The notes below the pieces were generated by a model. The model searched no databases. It had not been told where the DNA came from and worked only from the letters and a program-made list of their open reading frames with translations. A stretch of DNA of 64,000 nucleotides from Amycolatopsis sp. cg9 (GTDB taxonomy: Bacteria > Actinomycetota > Actinomycetes > Mycobacteriales > Pseudonocardiaceae), in NCBI RefSeq assembly GCF_041346945.1, contig NZ_CP166850.1:1922001-1986000 (forward strand), written 5' to 3'. Made by a program: the position numbers and the translations under genes. Within the stretch, counting starts at the first letter, position 1, and each line of letters starts with the position of its first letter. Below are positions 23,186-31,860 of this stretch, piece after piece.

Positions 23186-24853
23186 ATGCGGCGAAGACTG
23201 CCCCGTTCGGTGGCCCTGCCGGCGGCCGCGGCGTTGTTGCTGTTCAGCGCGGCGCCGGCGACTGCCGACCCGACCTATCCGACGACGCCGATTCCGCAGC
23301 CGGCGAGTTCCGGGCAGGCGCCGATCTCGGCGCCGATCGGGCCGCAGCCCCTGGGGCAGGCCGTCGGGGATGCCGGGACCGCGCTCGGGATCGTCCGGTT
23401 GCTGCCCAACGCCGTGCCGACGAAGACGATCCTGCCCGGGTTCGGGGACACCCTGCCGAAGCAGTCGGCGCTCGAGGCGGGCATGGGCTTGTCGAGTGCG
23501 TCGGCGAACTCGGACGCCTACCTGAGCTACGAGAAGTCGATCGCGCAGGCGTCGCCGTTCGGGTTGTCGGTGGGTGGGAACGCGCCGCAGACGCCGGGCA
23601 GTGTCGTGCAGACCGCGTTGCCGGACAACCCGCAGCCGATCAGTGGTGGGCTCAACGGGCCGGCGAACCCGCTGCTCAACGTCGGGGTGCTCAACGGGAG
23701 CGCGCACGCGCGGTGGAGCCAGACGCTCGGTCCGTGCGTCGACACCATCGCCGACGCCAGTACGTCGGTGGCGAGCCTGTCGCTGCTGAACGTCATCCCG
23801 TCGATGCCGAACCTGGGGCTGGACGCGCTGAAGCCGAAGCTCGACCCGGGTTCGCTGGCGAGCGGGTTCGACCTGACCAAGGGCCTGCAGAGCCTCGGCG
23901 GCCTGCTGCAGGGCGGCGGGCAGACCGCGGCGAACGGCACCGGCTCGCTGCTGAGCCTGCCGAACACGCTGTCGTCGCGCTCGCAGGTCAAGCTGGTCGA
24001 CATCCCGGGCTCGAAGAACAAGGCTGTGCAGTCGACGTCGACGCTGCAGGGCGCGGACATCGAGATCCTCAAGGGAACGCCGCTGGCGCTGAGCATCAAG
24101 GTGGCCAGCCAGCCGACGCTGAAGGTGACCTCCACCGGCGACGCCAAGACGTCCAAAGTGGATTACACCGCGCCGGTGCTGACCATCGCGGCGGGCGGCA
24201 AGACGCTGTACACGCTGGACGCCGCGCACCCGACCAAGGACATCCCGATCGGGCTGCCGCTGAAGGGGCTGAGCGACCAGTTCGGGCAGCTGAACGACAT
24301 CCCGGTCGTCGGCGGGCTGGTCTCCACGCTCACCAAGGGCGTCCAGCAGGTCGGCAGCACCGCGGGCACCGTGCTCGACCTCGGCGTGCTGCGGCTGAGC
24401 ATCGCCGGGCTGGACCAGAAGTCCGCGAACATGACCACGCCGTTCAAGGGCTTCCAGCTGGGCGCGTCGGCGCGGATGTTCGACCTGCAGCTGCTGCCGA
24501 CGACCAAGCTCAAGAGCCTGCTGCCGGACGACCAGGCCAAGAACCTGCCGTCGTCGCTGGCCCAGCTGTCGCTCGGTGAGCAGATCGCGCGGGCCTACGC
24601 GCCAACCGGCGGGGTCGTCTGCGGGACGACGTCGACGCAGCCGCCCGCGGGTGGCCAGGCGCCGAAGGGGCCGGTGAAGAACCTCGCCTACACCGGGGGC
24701 GCGTACGACACCGTGCCGCTGTTCTGGTCGGGCACCGCGATGCTGTTGCTGGGTGTCGTGCTGGTGGCCGCGATGCCGGGCACCCGCCGTCGCCCGCTCG
24801 CCGTCGCCGTCGAGGAGAAGCCGTTCAAGCCGTCGCCGCGGCCGCGCGAGTGA
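23186..24853 (+). CDS. LAXTG-anchored cell-surface protein
   Basis: 555 residues. Signal peptide about 1-27 ('SVALPAAAALLLFSAAPATADP'), a long low-complexity Pro/Gly/Ser/Leu extracellular region without recognised domains, and a class E sortase sorting signal at the end: LAYTG, then a hydrophobic helix ('LFWSGTAMLLLGVVLVAAM') and RRR. LAXTG is the motif used by SrtE in streptomycetes and relatives. The ATG at 23186 follows GGAGG by 9 bases. Two cysteines in the mature chain could form a disulphide. Ends in a bidirectional terminator. Confidence 0.8.
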   Translation: MRRRLPRSVALPAAAALLLFSAAPATADPTYPTTPIPQPASSGQAPISAPIGPQPLGQAVGDAGTALGIVRLLPNAVPTKTILPGFGDTLPKQSALEAGMGLSSASANSDAYLSYEKSIAQASPFGLSVGGNAPQTPGSVVQTALPDNPQPISGGLNGPANPLLNVGVLNGSAHARWSQTLGPCVDTIADASTSVASLSLLNVIPSMPNLGLDALKPKLDPGSLASGFDLTKGLQSLGGLLQGGGQTAANGTGSLLSLPNTLSSRSQVKLVDIPGSKNKAVQSTSTLQGADIEILKGTPLALSIKVASQPTLKVTSTGDAKTSKVDYTAPVLTIAAGGKTLYTLDAAHPTKDIPIGLPLKGLSDQFGQLNDIPVVGGLVSTLTKGVQQVGSTAGTVLDLGVLRLSIAGLDQKSANMTTPFKGFQLGASARMFDLQLLPTTKLKSLLPDDQAKNLPSSLAQLSLGEQIARAYAPTGGVVCGTTSTQPPAGGQAPKGPVKNLAYTGGAYDTVPLFWSGTAMLLLGVVLVAAMPGTRRRPLAVAVEEKPFKPSPRPRE

Positions 24854-24870
24854 CACGAAGGCAGTGAAGG

Positions 24871-24900
24871 AACCCCGCCGGGAGCTTTCCCGGCGGGGTT
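24871..24900. terminator. Bidirectional terminator between the surface protein and holB
   Basis: AACCCCGCCGGGA and its complement around a 4-base loop, between two convergent genes. Confidence 0.85.
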
Positions 24901-24909
24901 CTTCGCGTT

Positions 24910-26115
24910 TCAGCCCTGGCGGAGCGTCGTGACCATGGCCTCGACGGCGATGCGCGGCTTGACGTTCAGGTCGATCGCCTCGCGGCACTCCAGCACCGCT
25001 TCGAGCCGGCGGAGCGTCGATTCCGGTGTCCACGCCGAAGCCGCTTCGCGGATCTGGTCGGCGTGGTCCGGGTGGGTGAGCGTCGCGCCGGAGCGGGTCG
25101 CCGTCACCAGGACGTCGCGGTAGAAGCCGGCGAGGTCGACCAGCGCCAGGTCGAGCGTGTCGCGCTGGGTCCGGGTGGCGCGGGACTTCTGCTTCTTCTC
25201 GAGCTGCTTGACCGCGGCTTCGGCGGCCCGCTTGGCCCCGGCGACGCCCTTGCCGACGCCGTCGCCGCCCATCGCGGTGCGCAGCTCGTTGCGTTCGTCT
25301 TCGTCGCGGCCCTTGCTCGCCTCACCCGCGTCCGCCTCGGCCGCGCTGATCAGCTGGTCGGCGCAGGTGAAGACGTCCCCGGGCCGGCGCAGGCCCAGCG
25401 GGATCCGCAGCACGGTGGCCCGCCGCTGCCGCGCGGCCTCGTCGGTGGCGAGCCGGCGCGCGCGGCCGACGTGGCCGCCGCACACCGAAGCGGCCCAGTG
25501 CGCCCGCTCCGGGTCGACGTGGTCGCGGCGCACCAGGACGTCGGCGATCGCCTCCGGCACCGGCGTCCGCAGCGTCACCAGGCGGCAGCGCGAGCGGATC
25601 GTCACCGAGACGTCCTCGGGGTGGTCGGACGGCGCGCAGAGCAGGAAGACCGTGCGGTCCGGCGGCTCTTCGACGGCCTTCAGCAAGGCGTTCGACGCGC
25701 CTTCGGTGAGCCGGTCGGCGTCCTCGATGACGACGACCTGCCAGTTGCCGGTGGTCGGGCGGCGCGCGGCGGCCTGCACCAGCGCCCGCATCTCGGCGAC
25801 CGAGATCGACAGCCCTTCGGGCACCACGAGCCGGACGTCGGCGTGCGTGCCCGCCATCGTCGTGTGGCAGCCGGGACAGGCGTCGCAGCCGGTGCCGGTG
25901 CTGCACTGCAGGGCCGCGGCGAACGTCCGCGCGGCCACCGAGCGACCGGATCCGGGCGGGCCGGTGAGCAGCCACGCGTGCGTCATCGCGCCGGGCGGGG
26001 CGGGCTCGCCGGCGACGATCTTGGCGGCGGCCGACGCGGCCGAGGTCAGCGTTTCGACCGCGGCTTCCTGGCCGACCACCTGGTTCCAGACGCCGATGCG
26101 TTCGGTCGTCGTCAC
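24910..26115 (-). CDS. holB: DNA polymerase III subunit delta'
   Basis: 401 residues. Clamp-loader AAA+ subunit. Visible features: 'VVGQEAAVETL' at the N-terminus, a Walker A-like 'TGPPGSGRSVAAR', a zinc module with spaced cysteines ('CSTGTGCDACPGCH'), a Walker B-like 'VVVIEDADRLTEGASNALLKAVEEPP' and the SRC motif 'IRSRCRLVTLR'. Arg in place of the Walker A Lys fits delta', which need not bind ATP. The GTG at 26115 overlaps the stop of the upstream fusion gene as GTGA, so the two are translationally coupled, the usual tmk-holB order. Confidence 0.93.
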   Translation of the reverse strand: MTTTERIGVWNQVVGQEAAVETLTSAASAAAKIVAGEPAPPGAMTHAWLLTGPPGSGRSVAARTFAAALQCSTGTGCDACPGCHTTMAGTHADVRLVVPEGLSISVAEMRALVQAAARRPTTGNWQVVVIEDADRLTEGASNALLKAVEEPPDRTVFLLCAPSDHPEDVSVTIRSRCRLVTLRTPVPEAIADVLVRRDHVDPERAHWAASVCGGHVGRARRLATDEAARQRRATVLRIPLGLRRPGDVFTCADQLISAAEADAGEASKGRDEDERNELRTAMGGDGVGKGVAGAKRAAEAAVKQLEKKQKSRATRTQRDTLDLALVDLAGFYRDVLVTATRSGATLTHPDHADQIREAASAWTPESTLRRLEAVLECREAIDLNVKPRIAVEAMVTTLRQG

Positions 26116-28232
26116 TTCGCCTCCACGCGAGGCTCTTCCGGGGTTTCGACGGGCAGGGTGTCGTCGATGTCCAGCGGCAGCGTCACCGGTTTCTCGGTCG
26201 TCGGCGCGAGCGCGGCCAGCCGGCCGACGAACACGGCGCGCAGCGCGGTGCGGATGCGCTCGGCGACCTCGGCGTCGGTGCCGTCGGCGTCGATCACGAC
26301 GTACCGGTCCGGGTCGGCCGCGGCCATCTCGGTGAGCAGGTGCTGGACGCGCCACTGGTCGTTCATGGCGGTCGACTTGTCGCGCGGCGCGCCGTTCGGG
26401 GCGGCGTCCAGCAGCACGGTCAGGTCCGGGCGCAGCCGCCCGGTCGCCCAGTCCGCGAGGCCCTCGAGCTCGTCGCTGTCCAGGCCGGCGACGGCGGACA
26501 GGTGCGCGAGCGGCGAGTCGACGAACCGCTCCATCACGACCACCGAACCGGCGTCCAGCGCCGGCTGGACGTGCCGCTCGACGATGTCGGCCCGCACCGC
26601 GGCGGCGGCCAGCGCCTGAGCGCGCGCCCCCGTCAGCGAGGCGCCGGAGACCAGCGCGGTGAGCCGCTGGTCGTCGAGCGCGGGGTCGGCGGCGACCACG
26701 ACCGGGCGGGTGCCGCCGCGCATCCAGTCGGCCAGGTTGACGGCCTGGATCGCGGTGTTGATCGCGGTCGTGCCCTCGACGGCGATGAGGAAGCCGTTGA
26801 CGCGCCGCGGGGTGCGGCGCAGCGCGTTGCGCAGGTCGGACAGGATCGGCTCGGTGCGCTTGTCGTCCATCTGCCGGTAGGCGAAGAGTCCGGCGACCAG
26901 CGCGATCGCGGCGCCGCCGAGCATGACCGGCCGGGTGCCGTCGATGGTGAGCGGGCTGCCCCAGACGGTGACCGTGTGCCGCTGCACGAGACCGACCAGC
27001 ACCGGCACGGTGACCGTGGTGCCGAACAGCACCAGCTTCATCATCAGCTGGTAGATCGCGTTGATCCGGCCGCGGATGGCGTCCTCGACGCGCGAGCCGA
27101 TGATCGTGACGCCGGTGAGGAACGCCGTCCCGGCCCAGATGCCGACCGAGCAGACGGCGATCAGCGCGACCGCGAGGTGCGGCGACAGCGCCACCACCAG
27201 GAGCGAGAGCGCGGCGGCGATGATGGAGATGCCGAACAGCCGGTCGTGCGCCAGGCGCCGGGCGAGCTTCGGCGCGAAGGCCATACCGGTGGCGAGGCCG
27301 AGGAAGACGGCCAGCACCAGCAGGTTGAACGCCGAGTCACCGGCCAGCAGGCTCGAGGAGTACGGCTTGGCCGAGCCGATCACGGCCCCGCCCGCGGCGA
27401 ACGCGCCGAACGCCCCGACGAGCAGGCCGCGCACCAGCGGCGTGCTGCGGATGAACCGGAAGCCGTCGGCGATCATCTGACCGACGCCGAACTTCTCTTC
27501 GTCGGCCTGCTTGACCTTCTGCTCCGGCAACGCGTGGACGTTGCGCAGCGAAAGCTCGGGGATCCGGGTGGCGATGAGGATCGCGCTGGCCAGGTAGAGC
27601 AGGCCGGTGATGATGACGACGAGCTTCGCGATGTTGAGGCTCGGGTCGCCGGGGAACAGGTGGAACGTCGTGTTGACGCCGGTGATGGCGGCGTTGGCGC
27701 CGGCCGCGGTGATGACGGCGAGGCCGTAGGTCATCACCATGCCGAGCTGGTTGGCCGTCTCGACCTGGTCGGGCCGGCGGAGCAGGTTGGGGACCGCCGC
27801 CTCTTTCGAGGGGATCCACATGCTCGACGCGCAGCCGACGAGGAAGTTCCCGGCGAGCAGCCACCAGGGCGCGCTGACGATCGCGATGGACAGCAGGAAG
27901 CCGCACCGCAGCAGGTCGGCGACCACCATCACCTTGCGGCGGTCGAACCGGTCCGCGAGCAGCCCGCCGACCGGGGCGAACAGCAGCCCCGGGGCCAGGC
28001 CGGTCAGCACCACGCCGACGAACGCGAAGTTCTGGGCGAAGTAGTTGTCCGTCAGCTTCGTGGCCAGGCCGGTGAGGGCGAGGATGTTCAGCCAGTCGGC
28101 CACGCTGCACAGGTACGTGACGCCCCAGAGGCGCCGGAACGGTTTGATCGCCAGTACCCGCCGGACCCGGCTGATCGTGGACGCCTCGGCGCCCGACGAC
28201 GCACCCGGGCCGGCCCCGGGCACCGATCGCAC
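26112..28232 (-). CDS. MFS transporter fused to a degenerate thymidylate-kinase domain
   Basis: 706 residues. Residues about 20-450 are a 12-helix MFS transporter ('LADRFDRRKVMVVADLLRC' is motif A). Residues about 480-670 have the thymidylate kinase fold, but the P-loop is lost: where active enzymes read EGGDGAGKST, this one reads EGTTAINTAI; the DRY site is ERF. The 'RPDLTVLLDAAP' strand is kept. Streptomyces has a similar fusion next to holB, recalled as having an intact P-loop. This copy is probably not a kinase, so a working tmk is expected elsewhere. GTG start at 28232; the GTG at 28223 has better ribosome-binding-site spacing. Confidence 0.88.
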   Translation of the reverse strand: MRSVPGAGPGASSGAEASTISRVRRVLAIKPFRRLWGVTYLCSVADWLNILALTGLATKLTDNYFAQNFAFVGVVLTGLAPGLLFAPVGGLLADRFDRRKVMVVADLLRCGFLLSIAIVSAPWWLLAGNFLVGCASSMWIPSKEAAVPNLLRRPDQVETANQLGMVMTYGLAVITAAGANAAITGVNTTFHLFPGDPSLNIAKLVVIITGLLYLASAILIATRIPELSLRNVHALPEQKVKQADEEKFGVGQMIADGFRFIRSTPLVRGLLVGAFGAFAAGGAVIGSAKPYSSSLLAGDSAFNLLVLAVFLGLATGMAFAPKLARRLAHDRLFGISIIAAALSLLVVALSPHLAVALIAVCSVGIWAGTAFLTGVTIIGSRVEDAIRGRINAIYQLMMKLVLFGTTVTVPVLVGLVQRHTVTVWGSPLTIDGTRPVMLGGAAIALVAGLFAYRQMDDKRTEPILSDLRNALRRTPRRVNGFLIAVEGTTAINTAIQAVNLADWMRGGTRPVVVAADPALDDQRLTALVSGASLTGARAQALAAAAVRADIVERHVQPALDAGSVVVMERFVDSPLAHLSAVAGLDSDELEGLADWATGRLRPDLTVLLDAAPNGAPRDKSTAMNDQWRVQHLLTEMAAADPDRYVVIDADGTDAEVAERIRTALRAVFVGRLAALAPTTEKPVTLPLDIDDTLPVETPEEPRVEAK

Positions 28233-28380
28233 GCCCTCGCTGATACGCCCACCCCACTAGTCACCGCGGTGCCGGACGCCCGCATGAGGTAGCCCGACCG
28301 TGAAGTCAGGGTAGCCCGATCGGCCCTTGCCTCGCGGACGGCCCCGAGGTGCCGGTGGGGTGGGGAACAGCGAGCGACCG

Positions 28381-28998
28381 CTAGTCGAACAGCCCGGTCA
28401 CGCTGCTGACCAGGCTGGAGACCATCTCGATGGCGACGAAACCGAACACGATCAGCAACGCCACGGCGAGCATCACGCCCGCCGCGCTCGACGACGGCCG
28501 GTTGAACGCCGGCATCGACACCGCCGGCATCCTCGGCAGCTTCCGCCGCTTGACCGGCACGACCTCGACGTCGTCGACGTCGTCGTCCGGCAGTGGCTCC
28601 TGCCGGACGGGCCGCAGCAGCTGCGGCGGCCGGGTCGGCCAGGTGCGCTGCCGGTTCCGCTGCCGCGGCAGCACCCCGAGCGGCGGGTTTTCACCGTTCA
28701 CCGCCAAAGTGCCCGCGGGTGGGATCGCCTCCGGAGCCTTCGCCCCGGTTTCACCCTCTTCGCGGAGCGTCTCCTCGACCATCCGGCGCACGACCTCTTC
28801 GTCGGGCTGCACCGGCCCGGCCACCGGGAAGGCGGCGGGCTCGTGGCCGTTCGGAGTCGCGGCACGCGGCTCCGGCGCCGCGGTGACCAGCCCGGAGACC
28901 GGATCCGCGAACGTCTCGCCTGGTGCTTGGGACAGAGTGCCGTCGCGCTGAGTGAGCTCGGGGGCATTGAAGAAGGGAGCCTCACCGTTCGCGCTCAT
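28381..28998 (-). CDS. C-terminally anchored membrane protein, unknown function
   Basis: 205 residues, not recognised. The first 165 residues are polar, Pro/Glu/Arg-rich and probably disordered, ending in a basic 'VKRRKLPRM' stretch; one membrane helix lies near the end ('AGVMLAVALLIVFGFVAIEM'). The ATG at 28998 has GAGGTG 7 bases upstream. No signal peptide, so the long N-terminal part is probably cytoplasmic. It stands alone between the fusion gene and the paralogue cluster. Confidence 0.7.
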   Translation of the reverse strand: MSANGEAPFFNAPELTQRDGTLSQAPGETFADPVSGLVTAAPEPRAATPNGHEPAAFPVAGPVQPDEEVVRRMVEETLREEGETGAKAPEAIPPAGTLAVNGENPPLGVLPRQRNRQRTWPTRPPQLLRPVRQEPLPDDDVDDVEVVPVKRRKLPRMPAVSMPAFNRPSSSAAGVMLAVALLIVFGFVAIEMVSSLVSSVTGLFD

Positions 28999-29289
28999 GG
29001 TGACCACCTCACTACTGAATGTCCTCGCCTTTCCAGGGTAGCGACGATGGCGGATAACGCATCCGCCCAATGGCTCTGTCTGCAATGGAGGGTCGGTCAC
29101 GCAGCGCAAGCCCGTGCCCGAACCCCCTGCAGTGTCCAGCCCGCCGGTGGCCCGGTCGACCGCCGTTGGTGACGGATCGTAGTGAGTCCGGTCACACGGA
29201 CCCGAAGACGGCCGCGCGAGACCGGCCACACCCTGGGTGTCAAGATGGCCAGTTTCGCGGATCGCGCTCGAGCCCGGATGGAGTACCGG

Positions 29290-30081
29290 TCAGGGCACCT
29301 CCTCCTGTCCGAGGTCGATCATCTTCCGGCACCAGTCGCGGAGCATCCCGCGGCTGAAGGGGCTCAGGACGAGCTGCCTGCGCCCGTCTCCGCGGTCCAG
29401 CGCCGCCAGCGCGAAGCGGCCCAGGTCCGTGTCGACCAGGACGAAGCCGTGGTCGGGGAATTCCGCGCACAGCCCGCCGAAGGCGAGCATGTCGAGCACC
29501 GCCGTACCCGAACGCGGCCGGGCCAGCACCTCCCGCATCGCCCAGACGTCGGCGTCCTGGCCGTCGTGGACCAGGCCGTCGTCGTCCACCGACAGCCAGA
29601 TCGCCCGTGGCGAGGCCCCGAACGGGACCTCCGGCAGCTCCGCGATGAGCATCTCCGGCAGCTCTTCGAAGTCGGCGAGGTGGATCGCCGTCCGGCCCGG
29701 GAGCGAGCCCATCATGAAGGCCCGCTCGCCGTCCGCGTAGCACCGGATGTCCGCGGTCGCGGGCCCCTCGTCGAAGACACCGCACAGCGCCGCCCGCACC
29801 GAACCGCGCAGCATCAGCGAGACGACCTCGAAGCCGATCTCGTTGAGTTCACCCCGCTCGCCGAAGGGCGTGCCCTCGATCCAGGCTGCCCACGCCATGT
29901 GGCGTTCGACCTCTTCGATCAGGTCCGCCGGGTCGTCGGAGACCGGACCGTGGACGAGGATGTCGTGGTCGCTGACGTCCGGGTTGTAGAGCCGGTCGAC
30001 GGGCTCGCGATCCGGCATCGCCGCCAGCACCGGCCCGGCGGCGAGCTCGAGCAGCTCCCGGGCCGCGGTCCGCTCAGCCAT
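29290..30081 (-). CDS. EspG-like paralogue 1 of a tandem trio
   Basis: 263 residues. Shares with the two genes upstream a C-terminal block of the form 'RPRSGTAVLDM...LVDTDLGRFALAALD', after a region 'VDDDGLVHDGQDADVWAMREVLA'. The layout (dimer core, 'GPGR'-type turn, then a 'D-x-D/N-x-GRY' strand) recalls the EspG fold of ESX secretion-associated proteins, but the match is weak and was made by eye. Start at 30081; overlaps the 58-residue gene by 8 bp. Probably the last gene of the operon driven from 31034. Confidence 0.65.
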   Translation of the reverse strand: MAERTAARELLELAAGPVLAAMPDREPVDRLYNPDVSDHDILVHGPVSDDPADLIEEVERHMAWAAWIEGTPFGERGELNEIGFEVVSLMLRGSVRAALCGVFDEGPATADIRCYADGERAFMMGSLPGRTAIHLADFEELPEMLIAELPEVPFGASPRAIWLSVDDDGLVHDGQDADVWAMREVLARPRSGTAVLDMLAFGGLCAEFPDHGFVLVDTDLGRFALAALDRGDGRRQLVLSPFSRGMLRDWCRKMIDLGQEEVP

Positions 30082-30250
30082 GGCCCCGCACCTCCTTCTT
30101 TGCCTCCTCACCAGTGGCTCCGCTCCGCGGGATCGGAACGTCGCTGATCAGCTCGGCCGCCGCCAAGATCGCGTCGCGGACCGTCAGGCCCAGCAGCGCC
30201 GGCTCGAGCGCCTCCCCACCCACCGGCGGGGTCTCCGCCGGCTCACGCAT
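30074..30250 (-). CDS. 58-residue gene, probable fragment of a fourth paralogue
   Basis: Starts MREPAETPPVGG and contains 'LGLTVRDAILAAAELI', which matches 'LAVRDAILAEY' of the next gene upstream. At DNA level CGCCAAGATCGCGTCGCGGA occurs in both (about 30166 and 30408), a direct duplication. It overlaps both neighbours (start inside the upstream gene end, stop inside the next start), so it could be translated by coupling. Either a short remnant of a duplicated gene or a real small protein. Confidence 0.5.
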   Translation of the reverse strand: MREPAETPPVGGEALEPALLGLTVRDAILAAAELISDVPIPRSGATGEEAKKEVRGHG

Positions 30251-31034
30251 GGCTCTGCACCGCCTCGACGATCCACTGCTCGGCCGTGCTCCGCGAGGCC
30301 GGACCCCACGTGACCGTCCAGCGGCCGGTGCGGTCCACCGCCGCACTGAACTGGTAGCGGCCGAGGTCGTTGTCGACCAGGCCGAACGCTCCGTGCGGGT
30401 ACTCCGCCAAGATCGCGTCGCGGACCGCCAGGTCCACCAGCACCGTGCCCAGCCGCGGCCGGGCCGCGCACTCGCGGATCAGCTCGATCGCCTGCTCGCA
30501 GCCGCCCGGGATCAGGCCGCGCTCGTCCGTCTCGATCCGCACGTGCCGGCCCGGCCCCGGCGGCCGGTCCGGCAGCCCGTCGAACACCCAGCCCGGCAGC
30601 TCGCTGAGGAAGCCCGACCGCAGCCGCGCGCGGTTGCCCAGCTTGTGCAGGACCGTGGTGTAGTCCTCGTCGCCGAAGAACCGGACCTCCCACGGCTCCT
30701 CACGGGCCGGGAAGACCCCGGTGACCACGCCACGGATGAAACCGCCGCGAAGCGCCCGGTACAGCCCGACCGCCTCGGCCGTGACCTCGCCACCCGGGGC
30801 CAGGCCGATCGCGGCCATCCCGGCGACGAACCGGGTGTACTGCTCCACTTCGTCGGCCAGGCTCAACGGCGGTGAAGGACGACGACCCGGCAGCGGTCCG
30901 GTGTCCGCCAGCACCGGCGGGATCTCGAACTCGGGGTCGTAGAACTCCATCACCGAGGGCCGCTCCGGCACCTCGGCCGACAGCGGGGCGATGACCTCGT
31001 CGATGACGTCGAAGACGGCGACTGAGTTGCTCAC
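30243..31034 (-). CDS. EspG-like paralogue 2, damage-type promoter
   Basis: 263 residues, not securely identified. The C-terminal half has 'LPDRPPGPGRHVRIETDE', 'RPRLGTVLVDLAVRD' and 'LVDNDLGRYQFSAAVDRTGRWTVTWGPAS', the block shared with its two neighbours and loosely like EspG. The GTG at 31034 is chosen because it lies exactly six bases after the -10 of a LexA/PafBC-type promoter and has no ribosome-binding site, so the mRNA is leaderless. The N-terminal part contains 'VMEFYDPEFEIPPVLAD' and resembles paralogue 1 ('RLYNPDVSDHDILV') only in outline. Confidence 0.65.
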   Translation of the reverse strand: MSNSVAVFDVIDEVIAPLSAEVPERPSVMEFYDPEFEIPPVLADTGPLPGRRPSPPLSLADEVEQYTRFVAGMAAIGLAPGGEVTAEAVGLYRALRGGFIRGVVTGVFPAREEPWEVRFFGDEDYTTVLHKLGNRARLRSGFLSELPGWVFDGLPDRPPGPGRHVRIETDERGLIPGGCEQAIELIRECAARPRLGTVLVDLAVRDAILAEYPHGAFGLVDNDLGRYQFSAAVDRTGRWTVTWGPASRSTAEQWIVEAVQSHA

Positions 31035-31083
31035 CCCTAGATTGAACACCCTGGCACCGACAATTTCTCGCACATGTGTTCGA
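31035..31083 (-). promoter_or_regulatory. LexA box plus PafBC-type promoter of paralogue 2
   Basis: On the minus strand: TCGAACACATGTGCGA (31068-31083), one mismatch from the mycobacterial SOS box TCGAAC-N4-GTTCGA; four bases; TTGTCGGTG (31055-31063), identical to the RecA-independent damage motif TTGTCRGTG; eight bases; TTCAAT (31041-31046) in place of TANNNT; six bases; GTG start. Every element has the same spacing as at 31724-31772. Confidence 0.8.
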
Positions 31084-31120
31084 CCGGGTGACATCGTTCG
31101 GCGAGCGGTCGGCGAGCGGT

Positions 31121-31723
31121 TCAGGCATGCTCCGGCACCCGCCCTTCGACGATCTCCGCCAGCCCGTCGACACTGCCCGGCAGCCACCAGAACCGGCGGC
31201 GGCCGCCCCGGCGCCTGCCCAGCACCGCCAGGTGCCGGCCGCGGTCGTCGTCGACGAACGCCACCGCCTCCCACGGCCGCCGCGAGCCGCGAGCGAGGTC
31301 GACCTGGACCGTGCCGAGCCGGGGTCTTCGGAGCTCCTCCATCAGGTCGAGGACCAGGCACTCCTGCCCGCGCTCCAGGACCCCGCGCTCGTCGGCGTCC
31401 AGGTACAGCCCCACGCCGGGCGCCGGCGGCCGCAGCGGCAACCGTGCGAAGGCCAGGCCGAGGAGCTCCGCGACCGAGCCGGACGACGGCCCGGACCGGC
31501 GCAGACCGTCACCGGCGACACCGAACCGCGTGCCGTCGTCGAAGAACGCCGACGTCCACGGCTCGTCGAACACCGCGACGGCCACGCCGCAGACGCCATC
31601 GCCGGCGAACCCGGGGAGCGAATCGTGGAGGTCGAGCGCGGAAGGACTACCCGCGGCCGCGGCGCGGACGGGCTTGAGGATCTTGGCGAGCACCGTGTGC
31701 ACGGTGCGTGGTGTTGTGGTCAC
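31121..31723 (-). CDS. EspG-like paralogue 3, damage-type promoter
   Basis: 200 residues, shorter than the other two. Shares 'RPRLGTVQVDLARG', 'FVDDDRGRHLAVL' and 'LPLRPPAPGVGLYLDADERG' with paralogue 2. No signal peptide, membrane segment or enzyme motif. The GTG at 31723 starts six bases after the -10, leaderless. Lies between the topA terminator and paralogue 2, whose own promoter is in the 86-bp gap. Function unknown; the promoter suggests a role after DNA damage. Confidence 0.65.
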   Translation of the reverse strand: MTTTPRTVHTVLAKILKPVRAAAAGSPSALDLHDSLPGFAGDGVCGVAVAVFDEPWTSAFFDDGTRFGVAGDGLRRSGPSSGSVAELLGLAFARLPLRPPAPGVGLYLDADERGVLERGQECLVLDLMEELRRPRLGTVQVDLARGSRRPWEAVAFVDDDRGRHLAVLGRRRGGRRRFWWLPGSVDGLAEIVEGRVPEHA

Positions 31724-31772
31724 GCGTTCATGAAACCCGGGACCACCGACAATTTCCCGAACATCCGTTCGA
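31724..31772 (-). promoter_or_regulatory. LexA box plus PafBC-type promoter of paralogue 3
   Basis: On the minus strand: TCGAACGGATGTTCGG (31757-31772), one mismatch from the SOS box; four bases; TTGTCGGTG (31744-31752); eight bases; TTTCAT (31730-31735); six bases; GTG. Geometry is base-for-base the same as for paralogue 2. Confidence 0.8.
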
Positions 31773-31801
31773 GGTGTCACCCGAAAGTGTGGCCGGACGC
31801 A

Positions 31802-31845
31802 GTGAAGGCCTCCTTGCCGGGCAAAGCCGGCGAGGAGGCCTTCAC
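31802..31845 (-). terminator. topA terminator
   Basis: A long stem, GTGAAGGCCTCCT-GCCGG and its complement with one unpaired or mismatched position, 6-base loop, 16 bp after the topA stop. Confidence 0.8.
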
Positions 31846-31860
31846 GGACTTCCTGACGTG

